A DNA stretch of 26,329 nucleotides from an uncultured Oscillospiraceae bacterium (GTDB lineage Bacteria; Bacillota; Clostridia; Oscillospirales; Ruminococcaceae): positions 1-26,329 of the forward strand of contig CAKTAM010000019.1 in NCBI GenBank assembly GCA_934527255.1, read 5' to 3'. The notes below the pieces were generated by a model. It did no database searches and was not told the DNA's origin. It worked only from the letters and a program-made list of their open reading frames with translations. Below are positions 13,103 to 21,370 of this stretch, piece after piece (position 1 is the stretch's first letter; each line of letters opens with the position of its first letter). Both the position numbers and the translations under genes were made by a program.

Positions 13103-13515
13103 GCTGCAAGTGGTGCGGCCGCATACATCCGCGCGGCTATGTATGCCCACGTAGGCCAGCACGAACTAAGCGAGGTACAGCACAAACTGCTGTGCGAAAC
13201 ACCTACAAGTGGCAGAAGACCCGCGACGAAGTGTACCAGCGAGACCACCAGATGTGCAGGCTATGCCTGGCAGAAGGACGGATCACAACCAGGAACTTGC
13301 AGGCACACCACATCATACCGCTGGAAGAAAGCACAGCGACAGCCTACGACACAGAGTGGATCATCACCCTGTGCAGTGGTGCAGCAGACAGCTGCCACGA
13401 GCGGGCAGAGCGTGGGGACGTGAGCCGGGAGCTGCTGCATCGGCTGGCCGGGGAGCCGGTCGAAGCGTCCCTGCCGCCGCGCGCGGTGGCGTCTGGCAGG
13501 CCTGCGGGTGTCTGA
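13093..13515 (+). CDS. HNH endonuclease (packaging associated)
   Basis: A 140-residue protein. An N-terminal CKWC...C (C5, C8, C18) zinc knot is followed by the HNH core: CRLC (C55, C58), HHIIPL with H72-H73, and LC...CHE (C94, C101, H102). HNH proteins beside the small terminase aid cos cleavage in HK97-like phages. The position usually occupied by Asn in the second part (dNLITLC) is Trp here (EWIITLC, W89), which could affect activity. The ATG at 13093 overlaps the preceding gene and has only a weak ribosome site. The C-terminal tail is Pro/Ala/Arg-rich. Confidence 0.85.
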   Translation: MQVSCKWCGRIHPRGYVCPRRPARTKRGTAQTAVRNTYKWQKTRDEVYQRDHQMCRLCLAEGRITTRNLQAHHIIPLEESTATAYDTEWIITLCSGAADSCHERAERGDVSRELLHRLAGEPVEASLPPRAVASGRPAGV

Positions 13516-13782
13516 CAGGCCAGGGACACCCCCCTGGGGGTGCTGGCCCGGTGGGGCGGCACTCCCCCACACCACGCGTCCAGATAGATTTTTTAATTTT
13601 TTTAGAAATGAGGAATGGGCGCGCGGGCGCGTTGTAATGCGCGGTATATACGGGCGCGCGCATTAGTACCCGCGCGCGTGAGGAATTGTGCGAAAATGTG
13701 CCATAAATAACAACAAAACGGGGAAAACGCCCCGGCGGGATGGCTGAAAACGGCTGAAATTTTTGAAGAAGGGGGCGGGAGC
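13516..13782. other. Noncoding region before terS, cos-site candidate
   Basis: No gene on either strand is convincing. It holds a CACCCCC/GGGGGTG palindrome at 13527-13542, two T-runs near 13589-13602 and a very CpG-rich block at 13618-13678. Inside that block TAATGCGCG (13635-13643) and CGCGCATTA (13657-13665) form a perfect inverted repeat around GTATATAC. Phages with HNH next to terS often have cos between them, and paired terminase-binding half-sites would look like this. The cos call is inference. Confidence 0.45.
13635..13665. repeat. 9-bp inverted repeat in the GC-rich block
   Basis: TAATGCGCG and CGCGCATTA are separated by 13 bases that include the palindrome GTATATAC. Arms extend to 13 bases with two mismatches (GTtgTAAT.../...ATTAgtAC). 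Candidate terminase or nuclease recognition site. Confidence 0.6.
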
Positions 13783-14247
13783 ATGGGGAGACCGGCAAAG
13801 GCTATTGGCGCGGCTGATGGGGCCAGGACAAAAGAAGAAATCGAGACCCGAAAGCAGACGGAAGAGAAGCTGAAGGGCGGCGACAAACCGAAAGTGACCT
13901 GCCCCGGCTACCTGACGCCGAGCCAACGGAAAATCTTTAACAAGATCAAGAAACTGCTGGTGGACGCGGGGGCGGCGGGCAGCTGTGACGGCTGGGTCAT
14001 CGCCTTTTGCGCAGTAGCCATTGACCGCGTGGCGGAAATTGACGCAGCAGCAAATGCCAACGCAAGAGAACGGACCGACAAGGACACGGTAGCCGCCCGC
14101 AGCAAGTACATGGCCGACTTTTACCGCTGCTGCAATGAGCTGTGCCTAAGCCCCCAGGCACGGGCCAAGCTGGGCGTGGCGGCTGCCAAGGCCAAGGCAC
14201 AGGAAAAAGACCCGCTGCTGGCCATTTTGCAAGACGATGACGGTTAA
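13783..14247 (+). CDS. Terminase small subunit (P27 family)
   Basis: A 154-residue DNA-recognition subunit of the packaging motor. It shows the P27-type features: a basic N-terminal segment, a PGYLTPSQRKIFNKIKKLL helix region (about 40-60), a central helix through WVIAFCAVAIDRVAEID, and the C-terminal LSPQARAKLG motif (about 125-134). Length fits the family. Purine-rich GGGGGCGGGAG precedes ATG 13783. It overlaps the large subunit by 11 bases and directly follows the candidate cos region. Confidence 0.88.
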   Translation: MGRPAKAIGAADGARTKEEIETRKQTEEKLKGGDKPKVTCPGYLTPSQRKIFNKIKKLLVDAGAAGSCDGWVIAFCAVAIDRVAEIDAAANANARERTDKDTVAARSKYMADFYRCCNELCLSPQARAKLGVAAAKAKAQEKDPLLAILQDDDG

Positions 14248-16003
14248 GCAGCACCCGGCGTACAAATACGCCAAGCTGGTACTGGCCGGGACAATACCGA
14301 AGCATTGCGAGGGGGTGCGGCAGCCTGTTGGGCGGTACGTCCGCAAGCAGGCTGCCGAGTTTATCCGCATTGCTGATGGGATGGACCCGAAATACTGCAT
14401 CAACGAAAAGCGCCTGGCCAAGATCACCAAGCTGTTGAAGGTGATGCGGATGCCCAGCGGCCTGCGGGCCGGGGTGAGCGTGTATGACGCTACTGTGGGC
14501 TACCAGTGGCTTTTCTATGTGTCGGTGCTGTGCGTGGTGCACAGGGCCGATAAAAAGCACCGGCGGTACGAAACGGCCGTGCTGGAAATCTGCCGCAAGA
14601 ATTTCAAGACCTTCACGGTGGCGACCGTCTTTATTTTGCTGATGCTGCTGGAACCGCGGTTTAGCAAGCTGTTTTCGGTAGCACCTGATGGGGCACTGTC
14701 CCGCCAGGTGCAGGAAGCCATCAAAAAAATTTTGCAAAGCTCCCCCCTGCTGATGCCGCCGGATGAGCCGGAAAAGTATTTCCGCACCCTGATGGACAAA
14801 ATCAGCTGCAAGCTGACCGACACGGAATATGTGCCGCTGAACTACAGCAACAGCCGTCTGGACGGCCGCGAGCCTAACGTCTTTCTGGTGGATGAAGCCG
14901 GGGACCTGCCGAACGCATACGCCATAGAAGCCATGCAATCCGGCCAGGTGTCCATCCTGAACAAGCTGGGCTGCATTATCAGCACCAAGTACCCCAGGGC
15001 CAACAGCGCCTTTGAAGACATTGTGAGCTACGACAAAAAGGTGCTGGACGGCCTGCTGGACGATGAAACCGTATTTGCGCTGCTGTACGAGCCGGACGAA
15101 GAAATCACCGACGAATGGGCCACAAACCCGGACGTTATGGCACAAAGTAACCCGGCGGCGCTGGAAGTACCGGAAATCTGGGAAAATCTGCTGGCGAAGC
15201 GCCAGCGCGCCATTGATCTGCCCAGCGCGCGGGAAAACTTTTTGACGAAGCACTGCAATATCATTTACCAGGGCAACGCTGGCGAACAGTTTGTGGCGGT
15301 GGATCAGCTGAAAGCCTGCCGGGTGGAAAAGATCGACTGGGCAGGCATGGCCGTGTATGTGGGCGTTGACCTGGCCATGAGCAACGACAACTGCGCCGTG
15401 GCCTTTGCGGGCCTACTGCCAGACAACAAAGTGGCCGTGCAGGTTATGGGCTTTATCCCGGAAGGCAAAATCGAAGAGAAAACGGCACTGGAAAAGTTCG
15501 ACTACAAGCGGGCGATCCATGACGGGGAGTGCATAGCCTGCGGTGAAAGAATTGTGGACTATGACCGCATAGAAAACTATGTGTTTGACCTGGCCGAAAA
15601 ATACGGCGTGACCGTGATGCAGATCGGCTACGACCGATACAATGCCATAAGCAGCGCCCAGAAGTGGGAAAACGGCCGCCCCGGCGGGGACGGAAAGAAA
15701 GCATGCCCCGGCATTGAGACCGTGGAGGTGCGCCAGCACAGCGACACGCTGCACATGCCCACCAAGCTGTTTTGTGAGCTGGTGGAAAGTGGGCGGCTGG
15801 CCTATGTGGCCAACAGGCTTTTTGAAGTGAACGTGGAAAATGCGAAATGCACCTATGACACCAACATGAACCGCTATGTAAACAAAAAGCGCAGCAACGG
15901 CAAGGTGGACTGCGTGATGGCGGTAATTGATGGACTGTACCTGCTACAGCAGAATGAAATACTGGACGATTCCGGGGGCGGCTTTGTATGCCAGGTGTGT
16001 TGA
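14237..16003 (+). CDS. Terminase large subunit
   Basis: Packaging ATPase and nuclease, 588 residues, usual length for HK97-like Terminase_1 proteins. A Walker A-like segment RKNFKT is at 120-125 (Phe replaces the usual Gly), Walker B VFLVDEA at 215-221, and a coupling-type STKYP at 249-253. The C-terminal RNase H-like nuclease shows YVGVDLA (D378), GYDRYNA (D466) and KVDCVMAVID (D558). A short insert with CxxC near 432-435 lies inside the nuclease part. The start overlaps the small subunit. The frame is open throughout. Confidence 0.95.
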   Translation: MTVKQHPAYKYAKLVLAGTIPKHCEGVRQPVGRYVRKQAAEFIRIADGMDPKYCINEKRLAKITKLLKVMRMPSGLRAGVSVYDATVGYQWLFYVSVLCVVHRADKKHRRYETAVLEICRKNFKTFTVATVFILLMLLEPRFSKLFSVAPDGALSRQVQEAIKKILQSSPLLMPPDEPEKYFRTLMDKISCKLTDTEYVPLNYSNSRLDGREPNVFLVDEAGDLPNAYAIEAMQSGQVSILNKLGCIISTKYPRANSAFEDIVSYDKKVLDGLLDDETVFALLYEPDEEITDEWATNPDVMAQSNPAALEVPEIWENLLAKRQRAIDLPSARENFLTKHCNIIYQGNAGEQFVAVDQLKACRVEKIDWAGMAVYVGVDLAMSNDNCAVAFAGLLPDNKVAVQVMGFIPEGKIEEKTALEKFDYKRAIHDGECIACGERIVDYDRIENYVFDLAEKYGVTVMQIGYDRYNAISSAQKWENGRPGGDGKKACPGIETVEVRQHSDTLHMPTKLFCELVESGRLAYVANRLFEVNVENAKCTYDTNMNRYVNKKRSNGKVDCVMAVIDGLYLLQQNEILDDSGGGFVCQVC

Positions 16004-16044
16004 TAGCGTTTTGCACTTAACTGCAAGGGGGAGATTTTACGGAA

Positions 16045-17649
16045 ATGAAATTGGAACGCGCCGAGCTGCGGGCCGCTGTGCAGGCGACCGAAGCGGCCGC
16101 GGAAGATACCGGCGGCAAAGTGATGGACGCAAGTTTCGCCGAGTTCCTGGGCATACTGAACGGCGTGGACAGGATCAGCAAGACCACGGCCATGAATATA
16201 CCGGCCGTGGCGGGCGGCATTGAGTTCATCACCGCGCAGGCGGCTGCTGTCCCCTTCCGGCTTTACCAGCGCACGGACAAGGGGCTGGAAGAAGTGAAAA
16301 AGGATGAACGGGCCGAAGTGCTGAACTACGACACCGGCGACCTTTTGAGCTGTGCCGAGATGCTGCAAAGCCTGTACAGAGACTACCTGCTGGCCGGGAA
16401 TGGCTACCTGTACATAAACAGGCGGGGCAACCACCTGGTAAGCCTGCACTATGTAGATTGCGACCAGGTGGCCGTAACGGTAGACCCTGACCCGATTTTT
16501 AAAAGCGGGCATGTGCATGTATACGGCCAAGTCTATAGGCCGTGGGAGTTTATCCGGCTATGCAGACACAGCGTGGACGGCATGCGCGGCACGGGCATTT
16601 TGGAGGAAAACAGCAAGATGCTGGCCCTGGCCTGGGCCACGCTGGTGCTGCAAAACAGCATTATGAAGGGCGGCGGCAATGCCAGGGGCTTTTTGACCTC
16701 TGACAGGAACCTGACAGACCCGCAGTTGGCAGCCCTGAAAAAAGGCTTTGCCGAGCTGTACCGGGCTGATGGGAACGGCGTTGTTGTGCTGCAAAAGGGC
16801 CTGGATTTTAAACAGGCAAGCAACACTGCGGTGGAAATGCAGCTGCAAGAGATCGTGCAGCAGAACCGCCAGGAAATCATGCTGCTGTTGGGTGTGCCCT
16901 ATGAGGTTATAAACGGCCACGGAACCGAAGATCAGTTTAATGCCGCAATCCAGCGGGCGGTCGTGCCGGTCATCACTGCCATGGAAACGGCGCTGAACCG
17001 GGACCTGCTGCTGGAGAGCGAAAAAGGCAGCCTGGTATGGCGCGCCGACACCACCGAGCTGACCAAGGGTGCCATTAAGCAACGGTACGAAGCCTACAAG
17101 GTGGCCACCGAAGGCGGGTGGATCGGCAAGAATGAAATCCGCCGGCGGGAAGGTTTGCCAGTGGTGGAAGGGCTGGATATTATCGGCATGAATCTGGCCG
17201 ACGTGCTGTTTGACATGAAGACAGGCAACTTCTACACACCGAACACCGGAAGCGTGGTGGACGGAAAGGAGCCTGTACCGGGCGACAACTCCCCCGCCCC
17301 GGCGGATCAGCCGCCCGGAAAAGAGAGCTTGCCAGACGATGGCGGCGATGCTATACTGGAAACACGAAACCGGGACTACAAGCGGGACGATAAAGGCCGC
17401 TTTGCCTACAGCGGCGGCCGGAAGAAGCGCACCAAGACCAAGTACGCACCGAGCCGCAGGAAGAACGCTTCCAAAGTGAACCTGAAGCCGGAAAAATATG
17501 CACAACTGTCTGGTGCTTTTAAAACCAAGCACCCGCAGGCAAAGCCCGCCGATGGCATTTTAACTGTCAGCGATGGGAAATACTTATATTACGCAACAGC
17601 GGCAGAAAACGGCGGTATCCATGTAAAAGGCCGCCAGAAAATCAAGTGA
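16045..17649 (+). CDS. HK97-type portal protein with C-terminal toxin-like extension
   Basis: Forms the dodecameric portal. The core occupies about 1-400: early NIPAVAGGIEFI, the LLAGNGYLYI segment (115-124), GGGNARGFL (209-217), a channel helix around QLQEIVQQNRQEI, and the FNAAIQ clip/stem part. After a Pro/Gly/Asp-rich linker (401-443) comes an unusual tail: RDDKGRFA at 447-454, a very basic stretch, then a compact domain of about 60 residues (475-534) with KVNLKPEKYAQLSG and a strand-rich end. This pattern fits phage-borne nuclease-like domains of the PBECR (barnase/EndoU/colicin/RelE-like) group; that assignment is tentative. The ATG at 16045 follows AAGGGGGAG at a slightly long distance. 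Confidence 0.92.
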   Translation: MKLERAELRAAVQATEAAAEDTGGKVMDASFAEFLGILNGVDRISKTTAMNIPAVAGGIEFITAQAAAVPFRLYQRTDKGLEEVKKDERAEVLNYDTGDLLSCAEMLQSLYRDYLLAGNGYLYINRRGNHLVSLHYVDCDQVAVTVDPDPIFKSGHVHVYGQVYRPWEFIRLCRHSVDGMRGTGILEENSKMLALAWATLVLQNSIMKGGGNARGFLTSDRNLTDPQLAALKKGFAELYRADGNGVVVLQKGLDFKQASNTAVEMQLQEIVQQNRQEIMLLLGVPYEVINGHGTEDQFNAAIQRAVVPVITAMETALNRDLLLESEKGSLVWRADTTELTKGAIKQRYEAYKVATEGGWIGKNEIRRREGLPVVEGLDIIGMNLADVLFDMKTGNFYTPNTGSVVDGKEPVPGDNSPAPADQPPGKESLPDDGGDAILETRNRDYKRDDKGRFAYSGGRKKRTKTKYAPSRRKNASKVNLKPEKYAQLSGAFKTKHPQAKPADGILTVSDGKYLYYATAAENGGIHVKGRQKIK

Positions 17650-17660
17650 GGGGAACCACC

Positions 17661-18134
17661 ATGTACAGGGACGCCTATGTGGATGAAATGGAACAGCGCT
17701 TTGCTGACTACCTGAACAGCAAAAACATAGACGAGGTAGAGGGAGCACAATCCATCATTTACGGCTGCAGCCAGTACCACATCGAGGATAAGGCCAGGGC
17801 TTTTCTTGAAAAGAACCCATCCCCCACGGGCCGGGAACTGCTGGAATTTTGCTTTGAAGCAATCCCTGAAGGACTATCCCCGGAGGATGACGGCGAAGAC
17901 CTGATGGATGAAGACGAAGGAACCGCCACCACCTTTGAACTGGAGATGGTGGCGCAGCTGGCAAACCGGCTTGCTGATGTAGAGCGGACAGGGCTTGACG
18001 ATGCAATGGCTTTTACCGCCGCCTGCGAAGATCAGGGCCTGCAAGACGCGGCCATGGACTATGTGACGGGCTGCGAAAGCCTGACCGTGCAAGACCTGTG
18101 GCACTGGCTGGCCAGAATGACGCCGGACGAATAA
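17661..18134 (+). CDS. Highly acidic protein after the portal
   Basis: A 157-residue protein with 38 Asp/Glu against 10 Lys/Arg, mostly helical, with a strongly acidic cluster at about 73-86 (SPEDDGEDLMDEDE). No family is recognised. It starts 11 bases after the portal gene with GAGGGGA as ribosome site; a GTG at 17646 is an in-frame alternative. Because the portal ends in a basic, nuclease-like domain, this acidic partner could be an inhibitor or immunity protein. It could equally be an accessory head protein. A terminator follows directly. Confidence 0.65.
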   Translation: MYRDAYVDEMEQRFADYLNSKNIDEVEGAQSIIYGCSQYHIEDKARAFLEKNPSPTGRELLEFCFEAIPEGLSPEDDGEDLMDEDEGTATTFELEMVAQLANRLADVERTGLDDAMAFTAACEDQGLQDAAMDYVTGCESLTVQDLWHWLARMTPDE

Positions 18135-18149
18135 AACCGAATAAGAGAC

Positions 18150-18185
18150 AAGCGCGATGCAGTTTTGCACCGCGCTTTTTTGTTT
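18150..18185 (+). terminator. Strong intrinsic terminator inside the late region
   Basis: AAGCGCG-A-TGCA (18150-18161) pairs with 18166-18177 with one mismatch around a four-base loop and runs directly into TTTTTTGTTT. It should stop transcription coming from the portal and acidic-protein genes unless overridden. Confidence 0.8.
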
Positions 18186-18206
18186 GTAATTTTGGAGGGT
18201 AACACT

Positions 18207-18593
18207 ATGAAAAAGATGCTTGCTACAATTTTGGCTGTGCTGATGGCCATGGTACTGCTGTGCGGGTGCAGCAGCGAAGCCGACAAGGCAAATTACAACA
18301 TTTCCAAACAGGCAGACTATTTCGAGAGTGAACGAAAAATCACCGTTTACAATGCCAGAACGGACACGGTGGTGCTGGAAGCTGAAGGGTATATGTCGAT
18401 CAGCAATAACAGCCACAATGAACTGGTATGCACGGTAAAAGTAGGGCCGGATCAGTACAAAGTCAATTATATTTACCTGAACGCAGAGACCATGTATGTA
18501 GTTGAAGACATCACCGGCACGCACACCGACCCGTACCACTACAAGCTGTATTTCCACACCCAGGTCTTGCCTACCGTTGAGGTGAAGCCGTAA
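18207..18593 (+). CDS. Prophage beta-sandwich lipoprotein
   Basis: A 128-residue secreted lipoprotein: MKK start, hydrophobic signal, lipobox LCGC with lipidated C21, then a strand-rich body (ADYFESERKITVYNARTDTV, then MYVVEDITG near the end). This resembles the small beta-sandwich lipoproteins carried by many prophages; some phage lipoproteins block superinfection, but this one is untested. GGAGGG at 18194-18199 gives a good start at 18207. The gene is enclosed by two terminators (18150 and 18598) within a head operon, which marks it as a moron (cargo gene), although I see no clear promoter of its own. Confidence 0.8.
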   Translation: MKKMLATILAVLMAMVLLCGCSSEADKANYNISKQADYFESERKITVYNARTDTVVLEAEGYMSISNNSHNELVCTVKVGPDQYKVNYIYLNAETMYVVEDITGTHTDPYHYKLYFHTQVLPTVEVKP

Positions 18594-18597
18594 CCAC

Positions 18598-18632
18598 AAA
18601 GCATGGTGCAAACCGCACCGTGCTTTTTGTTT
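18598..18632 (+). terminator. Intrinsic terminator after the lipoprotein gene
   Basis: AAAGCATGGTGC (18598-18609) pairs with GCACCGTGCTTT (18615-18626) with one G-T pair and a five-base loop, followed by TTGTTTTG. It closes the lipoprotein cassette. Confidence 0.75.
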
Positions 18633-18661
18633 TGCAAAAAAAGAAAAAGGACGGGGAAACT

Positions 18662-19492
18662 GTGAAGAACGGCGCTAAAAGAACCAATGACGAATGCTAT
18701 ACACCGCCCAGCATTTATGAGATCGTGCGGGACTGGGCCTGCCGGGAATACGGCATTGACCCGGCCAGGATCGTGCGGCCTTTTTACCCGGGCGGCGACT
18801 ACCAGGCGTTTGACTATTCCGGCGGGGCGGTGGTGGTGGACAACCCGCCGTTTTCCATCTTAGCCGAGATCTATGACTGGTACCTTGCGCAGGGCGTGCC
18901 GTTCTTTTTGTTTGTGCCGAGCCTGACAATTTTCAGCATGAAAAAAAGGTTTGGCGAGATGAACTGCGTAGTTGTAGACTGTGACATCCGGTACAAAAAC
19001 GGAATTTTGGTGCGGACGTCCTTTTTGACCAGTTTTGGGGATGGGATCGTAGCGCAGACTGCGCCGGAGCTGACCGAGGCGATCAACCGGGAAATCCGGC
19101 GCCTGGAGGGGAAAGAAACCGCACCGCGGCCCCGGTACGCCCAGCCGGATGAGATCGTGACTGCCGCCATGCTGCAGAAATACAGTGCAAACGGGATCAA
19201 GTGGAAGATCCGCAGAGAAGATTGCGTGCGAATCCGGGGACTTGAAGAACAGGGAAAAGAAAAATATCCAGATGGCAGACATAAGCGAGAAATATACGGC
19301 AGCGGCCTGCTTTTAAGCGAGCAAAAGACGGCGGAACACGCCGCGATCAAGCGGGCTGTGGCCGCCAGGACAGCGCCGCCGGTGTGGCCGCTGTCTGACC
19401 GGGAAAAGGCACTTGTGAAGAGCCTGGGCCGGAAAGAGCCGCCGCCCGGCGGGGCCGGATATTACTACGACCTGACCGGCGCGGAGGACTGA
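18662..19492 (+). CDS. Adenine methyltransferase-like protein
   Basis: A 276-residue protein with NDECYTPPSIYEIV near the start, RPFYPGGDY (39-47) and DNPPFSI (60-66). The NPPF tetrad is the catalytic motif of N6-adenine methyltransferases and TPP/DxF patterns are usual in phage Dam-like enzymes. A classic GxGxG SAM loop is not obvious, so activity is uncertain. The C-terminal third is basic and disordered-looking. The start is taken as GTG 18662 after GGACGGGG; an upstream in-frame start overlaps the terminator. The gene lies between portal and protease, an unusual place, next to the lipoprotein, and may be cargo that alters host or phage DNA methylation. Confidence 0.65.
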   Translation: MKNGAKRTNDECYTPPSIYEIVRDWACREYGIDPARIVRPFYPGGDYQAFDYSGGAVVVDNPPFSILAEIYDWYLAQGVPFFLFVPSLTIFSMKKRFGEMNCVVVDCDIRYKNGILVRTSFLTSFGDGIVAQTAPELTEAINREIRRLEGKETAPRPRYAQPDEIVTAAMLQKYSANGIKWKIRREDCVRIRGLEEQGKEKYPDGRHKREIYGSGLLLSEQKTAEHAAIKRAVAARTAPPVWPLSDREKALVKSLGRKEPPPGGAGYYYDLTGAED

Positions 19493-19557
19493 TGCCGGGA
19501 ACAACGGCAAGACCGCGGCCCAGATGGGCCAACGATGCCCGGAAAGGGGGTGATCCG

Positions 19558-20151
19558 ATGAAAGTTGAACGCAGAGGGAACCAGATACACCTGCATGGGT
19601 ATGTGTGCGCAGCGGGCCGGGAAAGCCGGGTACTGCACCACCCCACCCATGGGGATTTTGTGGAGACCGTGGAGCCGGGCACCTTCGCCAAAGCACTGGA
19701 AGCGGCCGAGGATGTGAAGCTGACGCTGAACCACGGCCGGGAGCTGGGCAGCACCCGCAGCAACCTTGCGCTGGCAGAAGATGCCATTGGCCTGAAAGCG
19801 GATGCCTGGACGGATGATGCCGAGGTCATGCGCGCCGCAGAGCGCGGCGAGCTGCGTGGCTGGTCATTCACCTTCCGCCCGCGCCCCGGCGGGGATGTGT
19901 GGGAGGATGGCAAAGACGGCCGACCTGCCAAGCGCAGCCTGCGGGACATTGCGCTGGACGAAGTGGCCGTGCTGACCATTACCCCGGCCTACATTGCCAC
20001 CACCGTGGACGCAGAGACCCGCAGCGAAGATGGGGCCGCCCTGGTATGCACCGAGGTGCGCAGCCTGGAAGACCCCGCCGAGAAAACCGAAAACACCGAA
20101 ACCCGTGCCCAGGACAGGGCGCGGCTGGAACTGATGAAACTGGAGGTATGA
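19558..20151 (+). CDS. HK97-type prohead protease
   Basis: Serine protease that cleaves the capsid protein's scaffold segment during maturation. 197 residues from ATG 19558, which has a strong AAGGGGGTGAT site and begins with MKVERRGNQIHLHGYV, the usual N-terminal strand. A frame extension to ATG 19492 exists but lacks such a site. Catalytic residues are visible: H59 in LTLNHG with downstream LGSTRS, and S103 in GELRGWSFTF. The C-terminal tail is charged and could be self-processed. It is followed by the capsid gene after only three bases. Confidence 0.92.
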   Translation: MKVERRGNQIHLHGYVCAAGRESRVLHHPTHGDFVETVEPGTFAKALEAAEDVKLTLNHGRELGSTRSNLALAEDAIGLKADAWTDDAEVMRAAERGELRGWSFTFRPRPGGDVWEDGKDGRPAKRSLRDIALDEVAVLTITPAYIATTVDAETRSEDGAALVCTEVRSLEDPAEKTENTETRAQDRARLELMKLEV

Positions 20152-20154
20152 ACC

Positions 20155-21348
20155 ATGAAAAAGTTGAAAGCCCTGATCGAGAAGCGCAACGCCAACCTGG
20201 AGGCCATGGGCAAAATGCTGGACCTGTGCGAGGCGGAAAACCGCGCTTTTACCGATGAGGAAAAGAAAACCTATGACACCATGATGGCCGAGACCCGCAG
20301 CCTGGCCGACACCATCCACGCTGCCGAACAGGTGGAGGGCATGAGCATGGAACACGAGATCGACCCGGCCAAGCTGGGCAGCGAGGCCCGCAGCCAGGAA
20401 GCCGCCACCAAGATTGAGACGGAAGAGCGCCGCGCCTTTGAAGACTATCTGCGCCACGGCGATGCCGTCACCCCCGGCGAACAGCGCGCAGCCACCAACA
20501 TGACCAAGGGTGCAAATGGTGCCATTATCCCCCGCACCATCGCCCAGAAGATCGTCAAGCAGGTTTACAACATCTGCCCCATCTACGCCAAGGCCAGCCA
20601 CTACAACGTGAAGGGCCAGCTGGACATTCCCTACATCGACACCAGTGCCGGGGACATCACCGTGGCGTACAAGGATGAGTTCAGCGAGCTGGTAAGCAGC
20701 GCAAACAAGTTCGGCAGCGTGACCCTGACCGGCTTCCTGATCGGCGCCCTGACCCTGATCGGCCGCAGCCTGATTAACAACAGCGACTTCGATGTTGTTT
20801 CCATCGTCATTGACCACATGGCCGAGAACTGGGCACGCTTCATCGAGAAAGAGTGCCTGAAGGGCACCACCGGCAAAGTAACCGGTGCCCTGCCCGGCGT
20901 TACGGCTGACCAGACTGTCACTGCCGCCAAGGCCACCGCCCTGACCGCGGATGAACTGATCGACGTGCAGGAAGCCGTGCCGGATGTGTACCAGCAGGGT
21001 GCTATCTGGATCATGAGCAAAAAGACCCGCGCCGCGATCCGCAAACTGAAAGACAACGAGGGCCGCTATCTGCTGAACACCGACCTGAACGCGCCCTGGG
21101 GCTATATCTTGCTGGGCAAGCCGGTTTTTGCCTCTGACAGCATGGACGACATGGCTGCAGGTAAGGACGCTGTGCTGTACGGCGACATGAGCGGCCTGGC
21201 CGTGAAAGAGATCGAGACCATGGAGATCGAAGTGCTGCGCGAGCATTTCGCAACCCAGCATGCCGTTGGCGTTGTGGGCTGGGCCGAGCTGGACGCCAAG
21301 GTGGAGAACGCCCAGAAGCTGGCCAAGCTGACCATGGCAGCGTCCTGA
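20155..21348 (+). CDS. Major capsid protein (HK97 fold)
   Basis: A 397-residue capsid protein. Residues 1 to about 105 form the charged, coiled-coil delta (scaffold) domain, which the adjacent protease should remove. The mature part begins near TKGANGAIIPRTIAQKIV (from about 118) and shows the HK97-fold pattern: a long spine helix region with NNSDFDVVSIVIDHMAENWA, a WIMSKKTRAAI segment and the late GKPVFASDSM and YGDMSGLAVKE strands typical of the family. GGAGG just upstream of ATG 20155 overlaps the protease end. Confidence 0.95.
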   Translation: MKKLKALIEKRNANLEAMGKMLDLCEAENRAFTDEEKKTYDTMMAETRSLADTIHAAEQVEGMSMEHEIDPAKLGSEARSQEAATKIETEERRAFEDYLRHGDAVTPGEQRAATNMTKGANGAIIPRTIAQKIVKQVYNICPIYAKASHYNVKGQLDIPYIDTSAGDITVAYKDEFSELVSSANKFGSVTLTGFLIGALTLIGRSLINNSDFDVVSIVIDHMAENWARFIEKECLKGTTGKVTGALPGVTADQTVTAAKATALTADELIDVQEAVPDVYQQGAIWIMSKKTRAAIRKLKDNEGRYLLNTDLNAPWGYILLGKPVFASDSMDDMAAGKDAVLYGDMSGLAVKEIETMEIEVLREHFATQHAVGVVGWAELDAKVENAQKLAKLTMAAS

Positions 21349-21370
21349 TCTGCTGTGAGGTGATGGCCGC

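Noticed and set aside
13997..15253. Minus-strand open frame of 418 codons
   Set aside because: Antisense to terminase genes, with no recognisable protein features.
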